64,000 bases of DNA from Malurus cyaneus samueli (GCA_009741485.1 CM019218.1:43322681-43386680), one strand, 5' to 3'. Counted from the stretch's first letter, positions 24,086-37,724 are shown. Numbers and translations are program-made. The notes: a model not told the origin generated them from the letters alone.

Positions 24086-26640
24086 AAAAGATATTTTTCC
24101 AAAAGTTGCCTTCTGTCACTTTGTGTTTTCTCCCACCCTATAAAATATGCTTTTAGTTTTCTCTAATTATGCATTAAATTCCCACCCAGGTGTGTGACAC
24201 AGCTGGTCTAAGCCAGTGTAATTTTTCTGAAGTTGGTTTTGCTTCTATCACTTATCTCTTGTCTATGTTTTTCAGTTAACTTTCCTCAAGGTAATTTCCA
24301 TTTCATCTGCATGTTTATTTTGGCACCATTTTTGTGCTTCCTCTCTGCTAGTGTTGTTTGATCAACTTGGAAGGATGGATTTTGTTTAGATTCAAGAATC
24401 CCCTCAATGTTTGTTTTCGAGCAAGGGAACCTGTAGGCATGTTGCTTTGAATTGGTCCTTGCAACCATCTCATCAGGAACACGTGCCCTGTGTCTCTTTT
24501 CTTCTCTCTGCAAGCTTCTGTTGAAAGGATCCCATTTGCTTGTCCCTCTCACGTCTGTGTGCTGTGTTCCTGGTGCAAATGCAGATGGTTTATTAGTTGG
24601 TACTGCCAGGCTTTGCGAAGACTTCTTGGGATGGCTTGAAAGCTATAAAAGATTTTTTGTTTCATTTCTGAGTCTTGTAAGTAAACATTTCCACCATGGA
24701 TACACTCAGAGGAGGCAGCTGCTAATTTTGTCCTGTGCCCCTCTCTCCCTGCTGGTGCCTGTTTCTCTCTCATGGTTGGGGGCTGTTGACATAGTACTAG
24801 TCATTTATCCTGCTTAGGGATGGATTCATATGTCTCTGGTCAGGTGGTGGAGATAGAAGCACAGGAAAGAGGAAAGAGTATTTTCTCTCAGAAATGGAAA
24901 TAGAACATTGTCACAGAAGTGTTCTTTCTATTTACCAGGCCTCACTAGGTGTTGCCATTTTATATAATAGCTTCAACATTCTCCAAAATTCAGATTATTA
25001 AAGTAGCATTCTTAGCTATTTTTACTGCTTAATCTTTTCATCAAGCTATGACAACCAGTAATGAAGAATGAAACAGGAACCTGTCCCTTCTGTGTCTCCC
25101 TGTAATCTTTGATCTGGAAAGAGGTCACACAACAAAACCTTAATTCTTTAATTTTCAGTTCTCAGATAAATGGAGTTTGAGGAATTTAATTTGCCTCCTA
25201 TTGTCTCTCTGCCACCTTATCTTCACACGCCTCATAGTAAGTTGTTAGGCTGCCCAGATTTTCATGCTGGCACATTGCCAATCATATGAATAGCCTTTGT
25301 ATCCTTGAAGCCAAGAGGGTTCAGAGAAAAAAAGGTAAATATTACAAGACTGTTTGATGTATGGACAAGCTGTGGAGCACTGTGGAAGCAGAAACATGTA
25401 CTGAGCTACTTCCAGTAGCTCATTAAAGCTGTTCCAGTGAGACAAGGGGTCTTCTAATATCCTGCTGACATTAGAAATGTGCTTCAGCGCTTCACACAGA
25501 GAGTTCCTAAATATAGTCAGAACAATGACTTTAATAGTAGCGCTTTTATGTAGCAGCTGTAGAGGAAAACTCCAAACATCCAATATGGAAAGCAAAATAG
25601 TGTTAATTCCATTCTGCAGACAGGAGAACTGATTTAGGCTGGGGAGGTGAGGCGAATTGCAAACATGATGCAGCAGGCCATGGACACAAGCATGAATGAG
25701 TCTCAAGTCTATTGTCCTGTGCCTAGTGACACTGCCACGTTTCTGTATGAAACAGGAAGGTTATGAAGGACATTTTACTGTAGCTCTTGGATATGTATGT
25801 TTTTGACCATGATCACAGCCAGGTCAGTTGTCCAGTCCTTTCCAATGCTTTTTGTTTGGAACTGGGATGGTTAAGAATCTCTCAGTATTGCTCTTGAAGC
25901 CTGCGGTGTACCAAGACTCTGTCCCAAATTCCAGGATACAGGCACATGACTCCACAGAGATCAACACCCAGTGTACCTCAGCCTAAAAATTCTCTGGATT
26001 TGACCCATCGTCTTCAGTAGCAGTGCAGTGCTGCTGTTTGCTCTGTCAGCCAAAAGTATCTGTGCAGCATGTGAGGAATGGCAGTCTTCCAGTTCTTCAG
26101 CAAGGCTGGACAATGTGCTATTAAACAGAGTGTATCCAATAGTAGGAAGAGCACAGTCCTTAAAGGGCAGGGTGCAGACACATTATAAAGTGATCTATTT
26201 GTATCAGAGGGGTACACCTGGAACAATATAGTGCTGCTGCAAGCTGCGAGTCGTGACTGCTCTCCTATTAGAAGCATGTGAGAGAGATGGATTCTGCAGT
26301 AATAATTTCCTCTAATCACTTAATAAAAATTCTGTTCCATACACCTTTTCTTTTGTTTGTTTTAAAGCATTGTGCTTGAATTTTGTTTTCTGAGGGATAA
26401 TTCCAAGTGAAAAATATTTACTGTAGATATTTGCAAGGTCAGGCATATAGAACTGCAGGTAACAACTGTTAGTTTCTCTGTCTGCTCTTCTTTTGAATGA
26501 GTAATGTCTCCTGGACCTGCAGAATACCTCCTGGTTATCCCATCAGTGCCTCTCTACTCTGTAGCAATAATGAGTACTCATACTGAGGTATATAGTGCTT
26601 CTATGGGAAAGAAATATCTATATTTCTATAATATCTATAT
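24086..26640. other. Unique DNA holding the longest open frame (minus strand 25245-25706)
   Basis: The minus-strand frame at 25245-25706 has 153 codons and is rich in His, Cys, Leu and Ser. It shows no domain, repeat or signal I recognise, and I see no convincing splice sites or polyadenylation signal. Frames at 24452-24817 (+) and 26014-26319 (-) are similar. At this base composition and window size, one or two frames of 150 codons are expected by chance. A non-coding RNA exon cannot be excluded. Confidence 0.5.
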
Positions 26641-26705
26641 CCCCAAGGGGGAATTGGAGTAGATGACCTTTAAAAGTCTCTTCCAACCTAAATCATCTAT
26701 GATTT
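26641..26705 (+). repeat. CR1 LINE 3' tail, truncated
   Basis: The words gaattggagtagatgacctt, taaaagtctcttccaaccta and aatcatctatgatt match the terminal CR1 3' UTR (ggactagatgacc, cttccaaccc, then ttctatgatt). Only about 65 bp remains. The extreme 5' truncation and lack of a poly(A) tail are normal for CR1. Confidence 0.8.
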
Positions 26706-27515
26706 GACCACACCTTTGAGGCTGTAAGATCAGTGCCTTCCAAATGCAATTGAATTGTTTTCCATGGCAAATATGAAAATACGGTTTCTATGACAAAAGT
26801 TGGAAAAGAAAACATTTAGTTTTCAGATGTTTCAGGGTTTCTGCTTTCATTGTCACCAGGTCACACTGATATAGCCAATGCACGGTGTGTTTGCAGTGCT
26901 GGTACGTCCATGCTGACCTCAGCACACCCGCTGGGGCGTTGATAGCTCTGCAGAAGAGAATCAAATGAAATAGGTTGCTCATGGCAAAGGAGTACAGAAG
27001 GTGTTAATTCTTTCAGATTGCATCAGACTGTTTAGTCAAGGACAGCAGAGCAGAGTGAGCTCGTGCAGCTTTTGTTACTGTTAGGTCCTTTCATACCATA
27101 ATATTTTTATAATGATGTTGTTTGCAATGAAAGAAGCCCTGATGGTGTTGGAATAAATCTCTCTGCTTGACCAGTCCTCAAAGATTATTGCTTGTTTTTT
27201 GCGGTTCATAGGGTGAACAAAAGTAAGAAATCATCAAACTACAAGCTCAGTCTGATGCCAGTGCTTTAAGTTAAATTACATACAGTTTTGGTGGCGTCTT
27301 TGGACCTCTCTCCAAGCGTTTGTGTGTAAGGTGCTCCTGCTCAAATACAGTGGCAATTTCAGAAAAAGAGACCAGTGCTCAGGTGCTTACCCAGGGAGAA
27401 ATATGAAGCCCTGAAAGAGCCAAAGCAAGAGGCTTCACTTCGAAAGAATGTTTCAGATTGTCACAACATGTGTCCTGGCTGCAGAGATACCTGGTGGATC
27501 TATGTGGTCTGGTGA
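26706..27515. other. Unique non-coding DNA between two CR1 tails
   Basis: No gene or clear repeat is seen. Confidence 0.6.
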
Positions 27516-27587
27516 AAGGCAGGGGTGGTTGGAACTAAATGACCTTTGAGGTCCCTTTCAACCCAAACCATTCTATGATTCCATGAA
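27516..27587 (+). repeat. CR1 LINE 3' tail, truncated
   Basis: The words ggtggttggaactaaatgac, ctttgaggtccctttcaacc and caaaccattctatgattcca give a clear CR1 3' end. It includes the characteristic ATTCTATG-type terminal octamer. It looks less diverged than the copy at 26641. Confidence 0.9.
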
Positions 27588-30500
27588 TTTATTCTATGCT
27601 GTATGTTATGGTAGAGTATAAAGGAGTTTCTATAATTCCCTTCAGGACGGGGGAATAGGTCAGCGTTAGAAAGCTCTTCTGGTGAATTAATGAGAGAGTG
27701 GGGCATGGTGGGAGAGAGGCAAATGGCTTGGAATGAGAAATGCAAATCAGATTTGAAAACAAAATTAAAAAAGAAAGAATGAAAACAAGGCAAAGGGCAC
27801 TGGGGGATTCCGTACTTCATTTTCTGTATGTGTTGGAGTACTAAACATCTTCAGACCACACTAATGATGTTGATAACAAGCCTGATCTTTTGATGTTTCT
27901 GAAAACATCAAAGTGAAGGTCCTAGAAGGCTTCAGTTCATCAAAATCCCAGACAAAAATTTTTTTTTTTTGCTTTGGTTTAATAGGTATGGATCTCTTAT
28001 TACTCTTAATTTTATGTTTCCAGGGGCTTTGGGAAAAGGAAGGAGGAGATGGAAGAAAAATAAGCAAGAGTTCTGAAGTAGGCATGAATGGAACTGAAAT
28101 GCAATTCAGGATAACACTTCAGAGAATAGTTTAAAATCCTTCAAACTGCTTTTTGTATCTTCTGATATATGTAGAGAAGGTGGAAACCACATTCTGTGGC
28201 TCTGTGTTTTAGTGAGGATGGCTTTTAGATTAATTTAGATTAATTTATCTAGGCAAAGCACGGCTCATGGAAGGCTGTATGCTACAGTATGTTTTTGGGG
28301 CTGCTGTAGCAGCTCAGGGTGAAATGCCAACAGTCTGTCCAATACTGTGCTGGTTTAGAGGACTTCCTGTCAGGTTCAGTCTTTCCATGATGGCCTCTGT
28401 TGCCATGAGAATCCACAAGCTCTGTTAAGGATAATACAGTGGAGGAAAAAGTGATATTCATTACTGGCACTACAGGGGGACTGACAGTTCAGTAAAATGC
28501 TCATTTCCTTGTATTTTGAAGCTAAGAGGCACTTTTTACTTTTAGTGGTATTATAATGTATGGTATTTTCTTTTATTGTTTAATTTCACAGATTTAGATG
28601 GACTGGTGATGGACTGCCCTGCTCTAACAGCTCTTTCTAAAAGGGAATTCTTCTGGTGCTTTGGAGTCCTTGCACTGTAGGCTGCAGACACAGGATGCAA
28701 GTCACCAAAAGGAGATCAAGCACAATGTTGTGCTTTCAAGAATCACGAGGGCAGTGGATCTAGGGCCACACTCATGAACAGTGCAGTGTACAACCCTGTG
28801 TGGATGAGACCCAGTTTTGTCTTACTCTTTGACCAGAATAGGAGGGAACTCCTATTCATACTCTGTCTGGACTGACTGTGTGAGTGAAGGTCACAGCAGT
28901 ACAAACACCCAGAATTTAGTTGTTAATCTTTAGGGTTGGAAGTGGCACCAGATGGAAGTCTATGGTTGCTGTACAGGATAGAAAGATACATAACAGAAAT
29001 TTTACCACTGACTCTTCTTTCTGCCCTTCTTGTTGCATACTTTCTACCCCTTTAAATATATGGTTGGTGGCAGTAAGCACTCCTACATGGAAATGTCAAT
29101 AATCACATTGCAAAGCTCTTTTTTTTTTTTTTAAAACACAGAAACCAAAGACTAGTCTCCTCTATCACAATGAGTAACTTCTTTTTCCTCGCACTAACAT
29201 CTGCTGCATTGTACCAGATTTATTCTTGACTTTGCTGTGTTGGCACAGCTTTTCCATTCTATCCTGATTCTGTTAAACGATTAATGTGTATTACAATCAA
29301 ATTTATTCAGTCCTGTCCTCCAGCTTCTTTTCTTCTGCCCCTGCCATCTTTCCAAAATGCAGGCAGACTTAACTAAGCCCTCTCTGATCCTTGTTGTTTC
29401 ACTTTGGGAGCAGTAGAGTCACACTGACTCACACTGCTGTGCTGTAGTTGTGTTCTTGTATTTGAAGCAATGTGGACTGGGCTGTCTGAGTCTGGACACC
29501 ACCTCCAGTTGCTTTGAGCAGCTTGCTGCCTTCCCACGGTATGAGGAACTTATTTTCTCAATCACATACTGCTTAAAACTCAGGACAGTGAAAAAGCCTC
29601 CTGTTGCGGCTCTCCAGCCTGAAGCTGATAATTTCACACTGGGTCTCTAATTTTCTTTACTGTAAAAGAGGTTGTAGACTTTGTCTTCCTGTCAATGTGT
29701 GCATACCTAGGTGAGAACAGTGATAATGAAATGTTCTCATGATGGGACTGGATCATTGTTGGCTGATGACTGTCCAGTAATTTGCATTTGCTTTCCTTCT
29801 TGAGAAGTGTGAGAAGAATATGTGCACAGGCGAAATGCCTGGAGTTGTTCAAGTGAGCTGGCTCCTTCATTGTTGGAATCCTTCTCCTGATATGTGCTGA
29901 TATTTTTTTGCTATTCTGTTTAAATGCCATCCCATCAGCAGCGTTAAAGGAGACTGAGCAAGCACTCAGCACTGAAGATCCGTGGTCATGGTTGGATACG
30001 TAGAGGATTGTGAGCATGACATTCAGAGATGAATTTCAGAAAAAAGAAAAAGAGGGTTTTAGAAACAAATAAAGAAGAGATGCTCTCCAGCAGTCCCAGA
30101 CACATACCAGACAAGACACTTAAAATCACTGAGCTGTTAACAGCAAGTTTGCCTCACTTCATGAAATACATCAAGCACAGTGCTTCTGAGAGAGAAAAGA
30201 TCAAAACTCACACTGATCACCCTCTTGAATTTTCTTTCTTTGAGTGCTTTGTTGATTTGCTTTCATGGATTGGAGGGGGTGAAGGACTGGTGTCTCTGTT
30301 GAAGGAGGTTTTTAATTTAGTGATTGACAAACTCTCCCAAGTGGGAATTGTTTAGCAAAGTTAACAGATTAATGAGTTAAAAAGTCAGGAGGCAGTGGTT
30401 GGCACTCCAGAAATCTTAGCATAAGGGAAGTTCCTTTTCTATTCCATGCCTTTAGCAATACTGGAGGTTTTCCCCCAGAAATTTTACAGCATCTGATAAG

Positions 30501-31199
30501 GTAGATGTAGTGTGTTTTCAAATGAAGAAGCAATAAAGGTGCCTTCAGAACCAAAGAGGCAATCAGAAACAGATAGACCTCTCTGGACACCCTCCTGTAA
30601 TAATCTCTTGAAAGATTATCCCTCTTAGGTCTATCTGAGGTGTCCATGGCACCTGCCTATTCTTGAAAAATTCAGCATTATAGTTCTCGTGATTTTTATG
30701 CACTTACTGGGTTGGGTACTGATGGAACTGTTTTCTTGGCAAATTCATATTGCAGGATAGAAACCAATGTTTGTCTGCTGGTTCTATCACATAAGAACAA
30801 GAAGGGATTTAATGTAGTTGAAAGATCACAGGCTTGACTAAAGTGCTTTTTGTTTCTCACTTCCATCTTTATGTACAACTATTTGAAACAGTTCTTCATG
30901 TGTAAGTTTGTTGATTGAATTTTGTGGATCTTTGAATGAAGAAAGTAGGTAAAGACAGTGTCCCTGAAGTAGATAGATACCTGTCTCATAATCTGCCTAC
31001 CATCAATTTTAGCTTGAAAGCTTCTCCCTTTTTAGAGGGCTTCTTAAGATGGTGAGGAAATCCTGACATAGAAAACTTCTTTAAAATGCCCAGTGTTTCT
31101 CATTGAAAAACATAATTAGGCAAATTTAGGTGGCTAAACTCTGAGGAATAGCTTCTTTCGGCTCTAAACTTAACTCTGAGTATCTGCCTGCATTGTCAA
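27588..31199. other. Unique AT-rich non-coding DNA
   Basis: No confident gene is seen. A T-run lies at 27959-27970, a perfect 10-bp tandem (tagattaatt twice) at 28226-28245 and another T-run near 29119-29132. The plus-strand frame at 30029-30355 (108 codons) has a basic N-terminus and an amphipathic-looking C-terminal half, but no family is recognised. Confidence 0.55.
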
Positions 31200-31545
31200 A
31201 ATCATAGCTCTGTTTTCTTCCTCACTATTTCATAATCACAGAAATCTTTTCCTCACTGGTCTCTCTAAACACCTCTGTCACCCCAAATTTGGTCCATTTG
31301 TGCTGAAATATTCTTCATTGCTTGTATCTCTAATCATGTGATTAGCATTTGATTTTTCCACTTACTCTGCTATTTTACCATATCAAATTCAAGTTTCTGC
31401 TTCTCACCATCAGAGCCCATTAGCTTTTCTTCTTTTGTCTTCTTTTGTCTTCTCAGTGCCTCTCCCCCTTCTTTCTAACCATCACTGTATTTATCTCTGT
31501 CTTCCCTGCCTGAGGCACGATGTCCTTTATGCACCTGACGTCATC
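31200..31545. repeat. Pyrimidine-rich, strand-asymmetric stretch
   Basis: About 345 bp has a strong excess of C and T on the plus strand. It includes a perfect 10-bp tandem, tcttttgtct, at 31431-31440 and 31441-31450. It resembles 22521-22745 in character. No coding frame of note is seen. Confidence 0.5.
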
Positions 31546-31564
31546 TCTCCTCCTTTAAGACATC

Positions 31565-31740
31565 CTTAGGAGTGACTCCTGTTTAGTGTCTGGAAGCAAT
31601 CAGCTTGCTAATGATGGCCAGGTTTAACAGCAGATTAGGGATTGCTAATGGTGTTTATTTATTCATGCTCCTTGTGGAAGATAAAGCATCCAGTTGATTG
31701 TGATTAGCTGATCTAGATAACCTCATCCTTATTTTCATCT
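31565..31740. promoter_or_regulatory. Candidate conserved regulatory element
   Basis: A repeat-free segment with homeobox-like TAAT words, including a spaced direct repeat: ttgctaatgatg at 31605-31616 and ttgctaatggtg at 31642-31653. Further words gattagggattgc and gtgattagctgatc follow. This is the composition of many vertebrate enhancers, but the call rests on motifs only. Confidence 0.3.
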
Positions 31741-32642
31741 TTCTTCCCAGTCTCCACTGAAGTCTCTTATTTTTATATGTTTTGTGATTCAGTTCTGAGG
31801 TTTTAAAGTCAGTGGTTTGTCCTTTTCAGCTGCAGCTTGCATTGTGAGGGCCTCATCCCAATTAGGAAGCTTGAACTTCATGATATAAATGATAGCAATT
31901 GCTGCTACTGTACAGTTTTACTCTGGGATTTTCAAGAATGCTCAGGAATGTAGGTACGCATGTGATCTTTTGGAATACTGAATAAATTGTGGCCATAGTT
32001 AAATATAGTGGGATTTTTCATTGGAATTTTTCCAGTTTGTCAAGAGGATACGTATGGGGTGTGTAAACTGTCATTTGGGGTGCTTGGTGGAGAATGAAGT
32101 CAGTCCTTGCAGTAGAGGTGAGGCTGCAAGACAGCACTAGCAGTGCATGCTGTACTCCAAGAAATGACATAGTTCAGAACTTCCAATAGGGAATTTAAAC
32201 CAAAGGCTTGATTCCCTGATGTGTGTGCTGTGGTCATTGTTCTCCAGCTAGTTTGGATTTGGTTGGTTACAATTCTGCTATTCCATTTGAATCTGAATGA
32301 AATCAGTGAAATTCTAAATGTCTTAAACTTCAGTGCATGTGAAAGAGGTCCTGAAAGTGCAAATTGAGGTCAAGGATATTGTGTTTGGTCACTGCTCAGA
32401 GCTTCCAACCCATACCATTGTACTGCTTTCCATCATAGACCTTGCCCAGGTCATCTGCTAGAGGTTTCTTGAGGGGGACTTCAAGAGATACCTGTTGCAT
32501 CCTTTATCCACACCACCTTTGGCAGACTCTCCCTGGCTTGTTCTGAAAGACCTCCCAAATGTGGAAATTCTGTGACCTTTCCAGTATTTACCTGGTCTCA
32601 CTGTTAGAAAAGGTTTCCTGGACTGTGACTTGCCTGTTGCAA
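31741..32642. other. Unique AT-rich non-coding DNA
   Basis: No gene or clear repeat is seen. Confidence 0.6.
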
Positions 32643-32682
32643 TTTAAAATCATGAAAGAAACTTTAAAATCATGAAAGAAAA
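32643..32682. repeat. 20-bp tandem duplication
   Basis: The 20-bp unit tttaaaatcatgaaagaaac at 32643-32662 is repeated at 32663-32682 with only the last base changed. It is a recent local duplication. Confidence 0.95.
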
Positions 32683-35600
32683 CACTCCTGCAAATTCACT
32701 CCTATGAATTAGCCTACAACCTTTTTGAAGTCTGATCTGTGATGGTGCTGAGCCCTAGGTAGTATGGAATATATAGGCAAGAGTGATGTTTAAACAGTGT
32801 GGGTATAGGTGATGTTGGAATGCTCTTGGCTGGGATCTGGTCATCAATGGCTCTGCTGGGCTGGTCACAGAAGAATCCTAAGCTGCCACATCTGCTGAAT
32901 GGAACTGAAGCTTTTCTGAAGGAATGAAAGTTGTCCCATATTGTGAAATATTTTTTATGATACAACTGAAGCCACTGCTCGCCACTGTGGACCCTTTAAA
33001 AGTGTATGTGCCATGAAACATTTGTGAGCTCATTTTCCATACTGACCTTGTGGAAATCCCATTGGAATTCAGCAAACGACTCCCAGTTGTGACTCACAGA
33101 TGCTGTATGAGCAAAACTGATGTCATAAATAAGTACCAATTCAACTGAAATAGTTTCTGGAGGATGAAGTATGTAGGCACTATATTCTTTTCTTTGTGTC
33201 TTTTTTTAATGTAACTCCACTGGTACTGGGACTCAGGGTGCTACTGCTCTGTGGTCTCATTGAGAAAAGCATGTGGAGAAGTAAAGGATACCTTGAATTA
33301 CTCATCTGCTCATGTTTGTTTCATTTAGTGACCTGCAGGTAACTGGCATAAAAAAAAAAATTTTCCCAGCATGGTTTGATTATGAACCATCTCTTTATCC
33401 TTCAGTTGTCTTTAGTGTTTGGAATAGCAGAAGTGGCAGAGCAGAAGACAGCTACAGAGTTTAGCAGCTCAAGCAAGGGGAGAAAATACTGTAAGAACCA
33501 GTCAAAGATTTAGCCTTAAGGCATGAAAAACAACTTCTTGAAACATTTATATATATTTTTTTGAAATATAAAAGCACCAATTGAGACTGTATTTTATCTT
33601 AGTCAAGACATCAAAAAATGCCATCTGCTGAATTTTTCTGCAGGAGGCTAATGGACTAGTTTTTTCCTAGAGCGCTGTTTCAAGAGTGAAACAGAACAAG
33701 CTCTTCATTTTACATACTGGAAGATTTAAACTGTAGGTACAGAAATTGTTTGAGCACATCTCTTAATTTTTTTTCAATAAAACCCTTTATGTCCAGGATA
33801 GGACAAAAAGAAAAAACAGTTAAAGACTTGCATGCTTACTGGTTTTGAACCTTTGAATGTTAATAGTATTTAATTTTGCACTTATTTCAGTTGACCCTCT
33901 CTGATTTTGCTATGCTTAAATTATATATTCAAAACAAAAACATCTCTCTTCATTTCTAATGGCTTTCAAGAAATTTGCTGCTTTTCTATGTACTTACCTA
34001 CACCAAAAATAGCATTCTGCCATTCAAGAAATTAATATTGTTGAATTTAACACCTTTAGTTTTTTTAAAGGAAGTTGATCTGTGTTATGCATAAGAACGA
34101 TCTTCTGTTATGTGGCAGGGTTTAAAACATGATATCTTCTGAGCAAACTTGCCTTTATTCTTTTCTTTTTTTCCATAATGATTTCTGCTTTTATTGTACA
34201 ATCATGCACAACTGACATGTCACAGAAAAACTTCAAAAGCTGAACTCTCAAGAGAAAATCCTGATGTGGGGGTTCCAAAGACCCTGTTTCAGGGTCTGCT
34301 TTTTATTGCGCATGAGTGCAAATGTCCGTGAACTTGTGCAGTACATGAAGATAGGGATTCTCTCCTAAAGTGGTCACAGCTGAACTCTGGCAAATAATGC
34401 AGCAAAGAGTAGTGCCAGGCCTAGGTGAAAATATGACTCTGGAGAAGAATCTGCTAAGAAAATTCTCTGTGTGAAACCAGGCCCTCAGATTGCTAAGAGA
34501 CAACTAAATGTTTCAACAACAATAAAAATAATGAGAAAGTAACACATGTCGTGGAACAAATTGCCTATGCCATTTAAATATATTTGGCTGTATTTGGATG
34601 GGACGTCTCGTTCCGCAACACTGACCTTTCTGCAATGTCATTTGCACGTTGGTCTCAGGAAGGCACTGAGCTCACATACTGGAGTTAGTCTTGCAGGATC
34701 AGACCCTTGGTAGTGGGAGAAAGATGGAGAGCAGGGAGGGGAGCTGGTAGAGCAGGGCAGGTGCTGACAATTAATTCACAAATTGGAAGGGGAGACTCAT
34801 AAGGTCATTGTGTCCCCCACAGTGTTGTTCATATGCTTGTAGAAAATCTTCTCCATCTCCCCCTGCTGATGTGAGGTGAAGGGAGGTGTAGAGCTGACAG
34901 GATGAATGATGAAGGCTTCCCCCAACCCATTGCCTCAGTGTGATGGAGTGACATATTTAACCTCCCCTGATGCTACTGCTGCAGGTGAAATGAATTATGC
35001 AACCCTCTGAATCCCTTATCAGTGCTGGGCCGTCTCAAGGGCTGGATGCAGCTGCTATAATTTTGGAGTTCTTTCCCTGCTTTAATGCCACATACAAATC
35101 ATGCACATTTCTCTGCTTGAAGACCCCAGGCTGCTTTGAATATGGAACTGGTCTCCCTAGGGAATGCGAAGGGGGAGGGGAGAGCACTGATAGGAGATAG
35201 AAAACCTGCACAGAATCGCTAATCAGACTCTGCCCTGTGTCTTCCCGGGCTGCAGATGGCTCCTTGCTGTGTTGTGAGCCTTGCAAAACCAAACACCTTC
35301 ATTGTCAGACTTGCAGAAAGTGCTTTAAGTATCTGCTGCAAGGGGTAGGTGGGGAATGGATAGCTACATATTTTGAAATTGCTGGGGGAGACTAATTAAG
35401 CTGGTGATTTTCTTGTCTGGGAAGCAGGCACAGGTAGCCTTGAAGGAAATGAAATATGTCAGTTTGAACCACTTTCCAACTCTCTGGAGCCATGGATTTT
35501 TCTTATCAAATGGGACCATTGCCAGTTTTACTCTGGAGGGTGAGAACTGCAAATCTCTCTTAGCTTGATTCCCCTTTCTGCAGAGGCATTGTTTGCTCAT

Positions 35601-36145
35601 GTCTCTTATTTCCTTTCACAAAGAACTGTGAGCTCTCCTCTTACCTGCATGTCTGGCCAGATAGAAAGAGTCTTCTATTAAAAAAAGCACTGAACCCAAA
35701 ACCTTAACAGCAACAGAAAATGTACTTCACCACACTGAAGAAATAAGGACTGTAGCACTGCAGGACGTTTTATGCCTCAAAGCACTGAGAACAAATACCT
35801 TAAAATACAAGTTCTGTGATTTTGGATGATTGAGGAACCTGTGGGTGGGGATGTAGTGAGGGTGCTAATAGCGCTCCCAGCATTTAATTATTAATTCAGC
35901 CTATAAATTGCAATGGTCTATTTATACTCATACTCCTTTGGCTTCTCTTCCTGTTGAGATGAAGCACTTGAATCAGTAGAGAGCTTTCCTGTACACTGCC
36001 ATGGGCTGTGGGCTCGATTTCCTCTGCTACACATACTCTGTGGGATGGAACTTAGTGGAAATTCTAGAATAAAAACAAATAAAAAAATAAGAATAAGCTG
36101 GAGAACAGGGAAGTGCTCGCAAATAGTTTTGTGCACAAGCAACAA
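32683..36145. other. Unique non-coding DNA
   Basis: No gene is seen. An A-run lies near 33350. The frames at 34997-35200 (+) and 35035-35292 (-) cover the same DNA and have no family. Near 35890-35905 there is an AT-rich near-palindrome, tttaattattaatt. Confidence 0.6.
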
Positions 36146-36206
36146 TTTGTTAGTTATGTGTAGGACCTTTTGTTAGTTATGAGAGTTATGTGAGTTATGT
36201 GAGAGA
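36146..36206. repeat. Short local repeat cluster
   Basis: The word tttgttagttatg occurs at 36146-36158 and 36169-36181. It is followed by two tandem copies of gagttatgt at 36183-36191 and 36192-36200. This is a small slippage-generated cluster. Confidence 0.85.
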
Positions 36207-37724
36207 CTCTACTGATTGGTCAATCATTTTCACTGTCTTCTGATAATACATAATGCCAAATCTGTATTCTTAATAAATTCAAGTATCATTCTTTATGGGA
36301 AATATTTGGTATTTTATTTTATGGTTAAAGATAATTCAGGAAAAGAAAAAAGAACCATAAAAATACCTTCGTTGATTTTGAAGGATATGTAGAGGTTAGG
36401 CCTTTATTCTTTCAGTCTTTTTGTAAACATTTTAATAACATTGCCAATTGTCACACTACCTGAAAACTTCTGCAAGCCCTGACATAGGCAGATTTTTCCT
36501 CCTTTCAGTAATGGGTATTGGCTTCATTGGAGAAATCAGCAAGAAAAAATAACTACAAAAAACCTTACAAAAGGAAGTGATGTAGAAATTAGTTTCCTGA
36601 AGTTTTATTAATGAGCACTGATTCTTTCTCTGAAGTGCAAGATTGCTCCTTGCTCAACAACATCAGAAAGAGCCATCAGAGATCATGCAACGCTTCTGAA
36701 ATATGTTACCTTATTTCTCATTATTCAGAAGGCTTTTTTGTTCTTGTTAATCTTTTGCATCCGATTTCATGTACATGGGATTTACACAAAATACCTTTTT
36801 TTAAATAAACAGTGTATTTTAGTTGTTTGGTTTCAGTTTGTGATGGAAGTTTGGTTATGTGTATACACTGCTCATGGTTACATCACTCAAGTGCTTGGCA
36901 TGGAGAGCTTCAAGTGTTGATATATTTACTTTTCATGGAAAATAGAAGGGGAGAAATAACACATCCTTTGCAAAGAAAATTGTAAATGATTACTTTTCTT
37001 CCCTTACATTTCTGGTGTTCCATCTTATTTCTTAACATTTGTTACAGGCTGCATGTTGCTGCTCCTGCTAAAGGACAGCTAGGGAGAAGACACAAAAGTG
37101 TCAGTTCTGATTTCTCTTCCCAGAAAAACCAGGGTCTCATCTTTGTGTTAAACAGGAATAAAGCACTTTGTAGGATTGCTGCCAAACATATTAGTTTTTC
37201 GTGTTTTAGTTTTCATGCCTTTCATCACAAGAGGCATTGTGCAAGTGTAGAGAATTCAATGGGTAAGCAAGAATAAATAGGTGCCAGTTTCAATTTTGCA
37301 AGTCTTTATCTTTCTCCTATGAACTGTGTATAGGGAAGGCGTTTTTCTCTTGTCATGTTTAGGGAATTTGCTAGCTTAGTCTAGTCAACATTTGCTGTCT
37401 TTCTTGATGAACACTGAAGTTATTTGATTAAGACTCTGAGACATACTTACTTGTGCAGTCTGTCTCCGGTATGTGGCTGAGTGGATCTGAGGGTATCCCC
37501 TCTTCTCCATATTTGGACCTATTTTTCATTAGTCCTAGGGTTTTGAGACAACTGTTAAGAGCCCCCCTTATTCCAAGGCTGGCTGGAGGGTGAACAAGCC
37601 AAAGTGAGAGACACAGCAACAATTTTGAGAGCATCAATATACAAACTGCTCAAGGAGGTCCTATTCATATCAAGTGCTGGAATCTGAATTTTAGTTTCCA
37701 GGTATATCAGCCCTTGCAAACTGC
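36207..37724. other. Unique AT-rich non-coding DNA
   Basis: Frames of 60-96 codons, such as 36986-37276 (+), show nothing recognisable. Confidence 0.65.

Noticed and set aside
32390..32470. Possible CR1 tail ('cttccaacccataccatt')
   Set aside because: A single short word with no 'ggactagatgacc' block before it is not enough.
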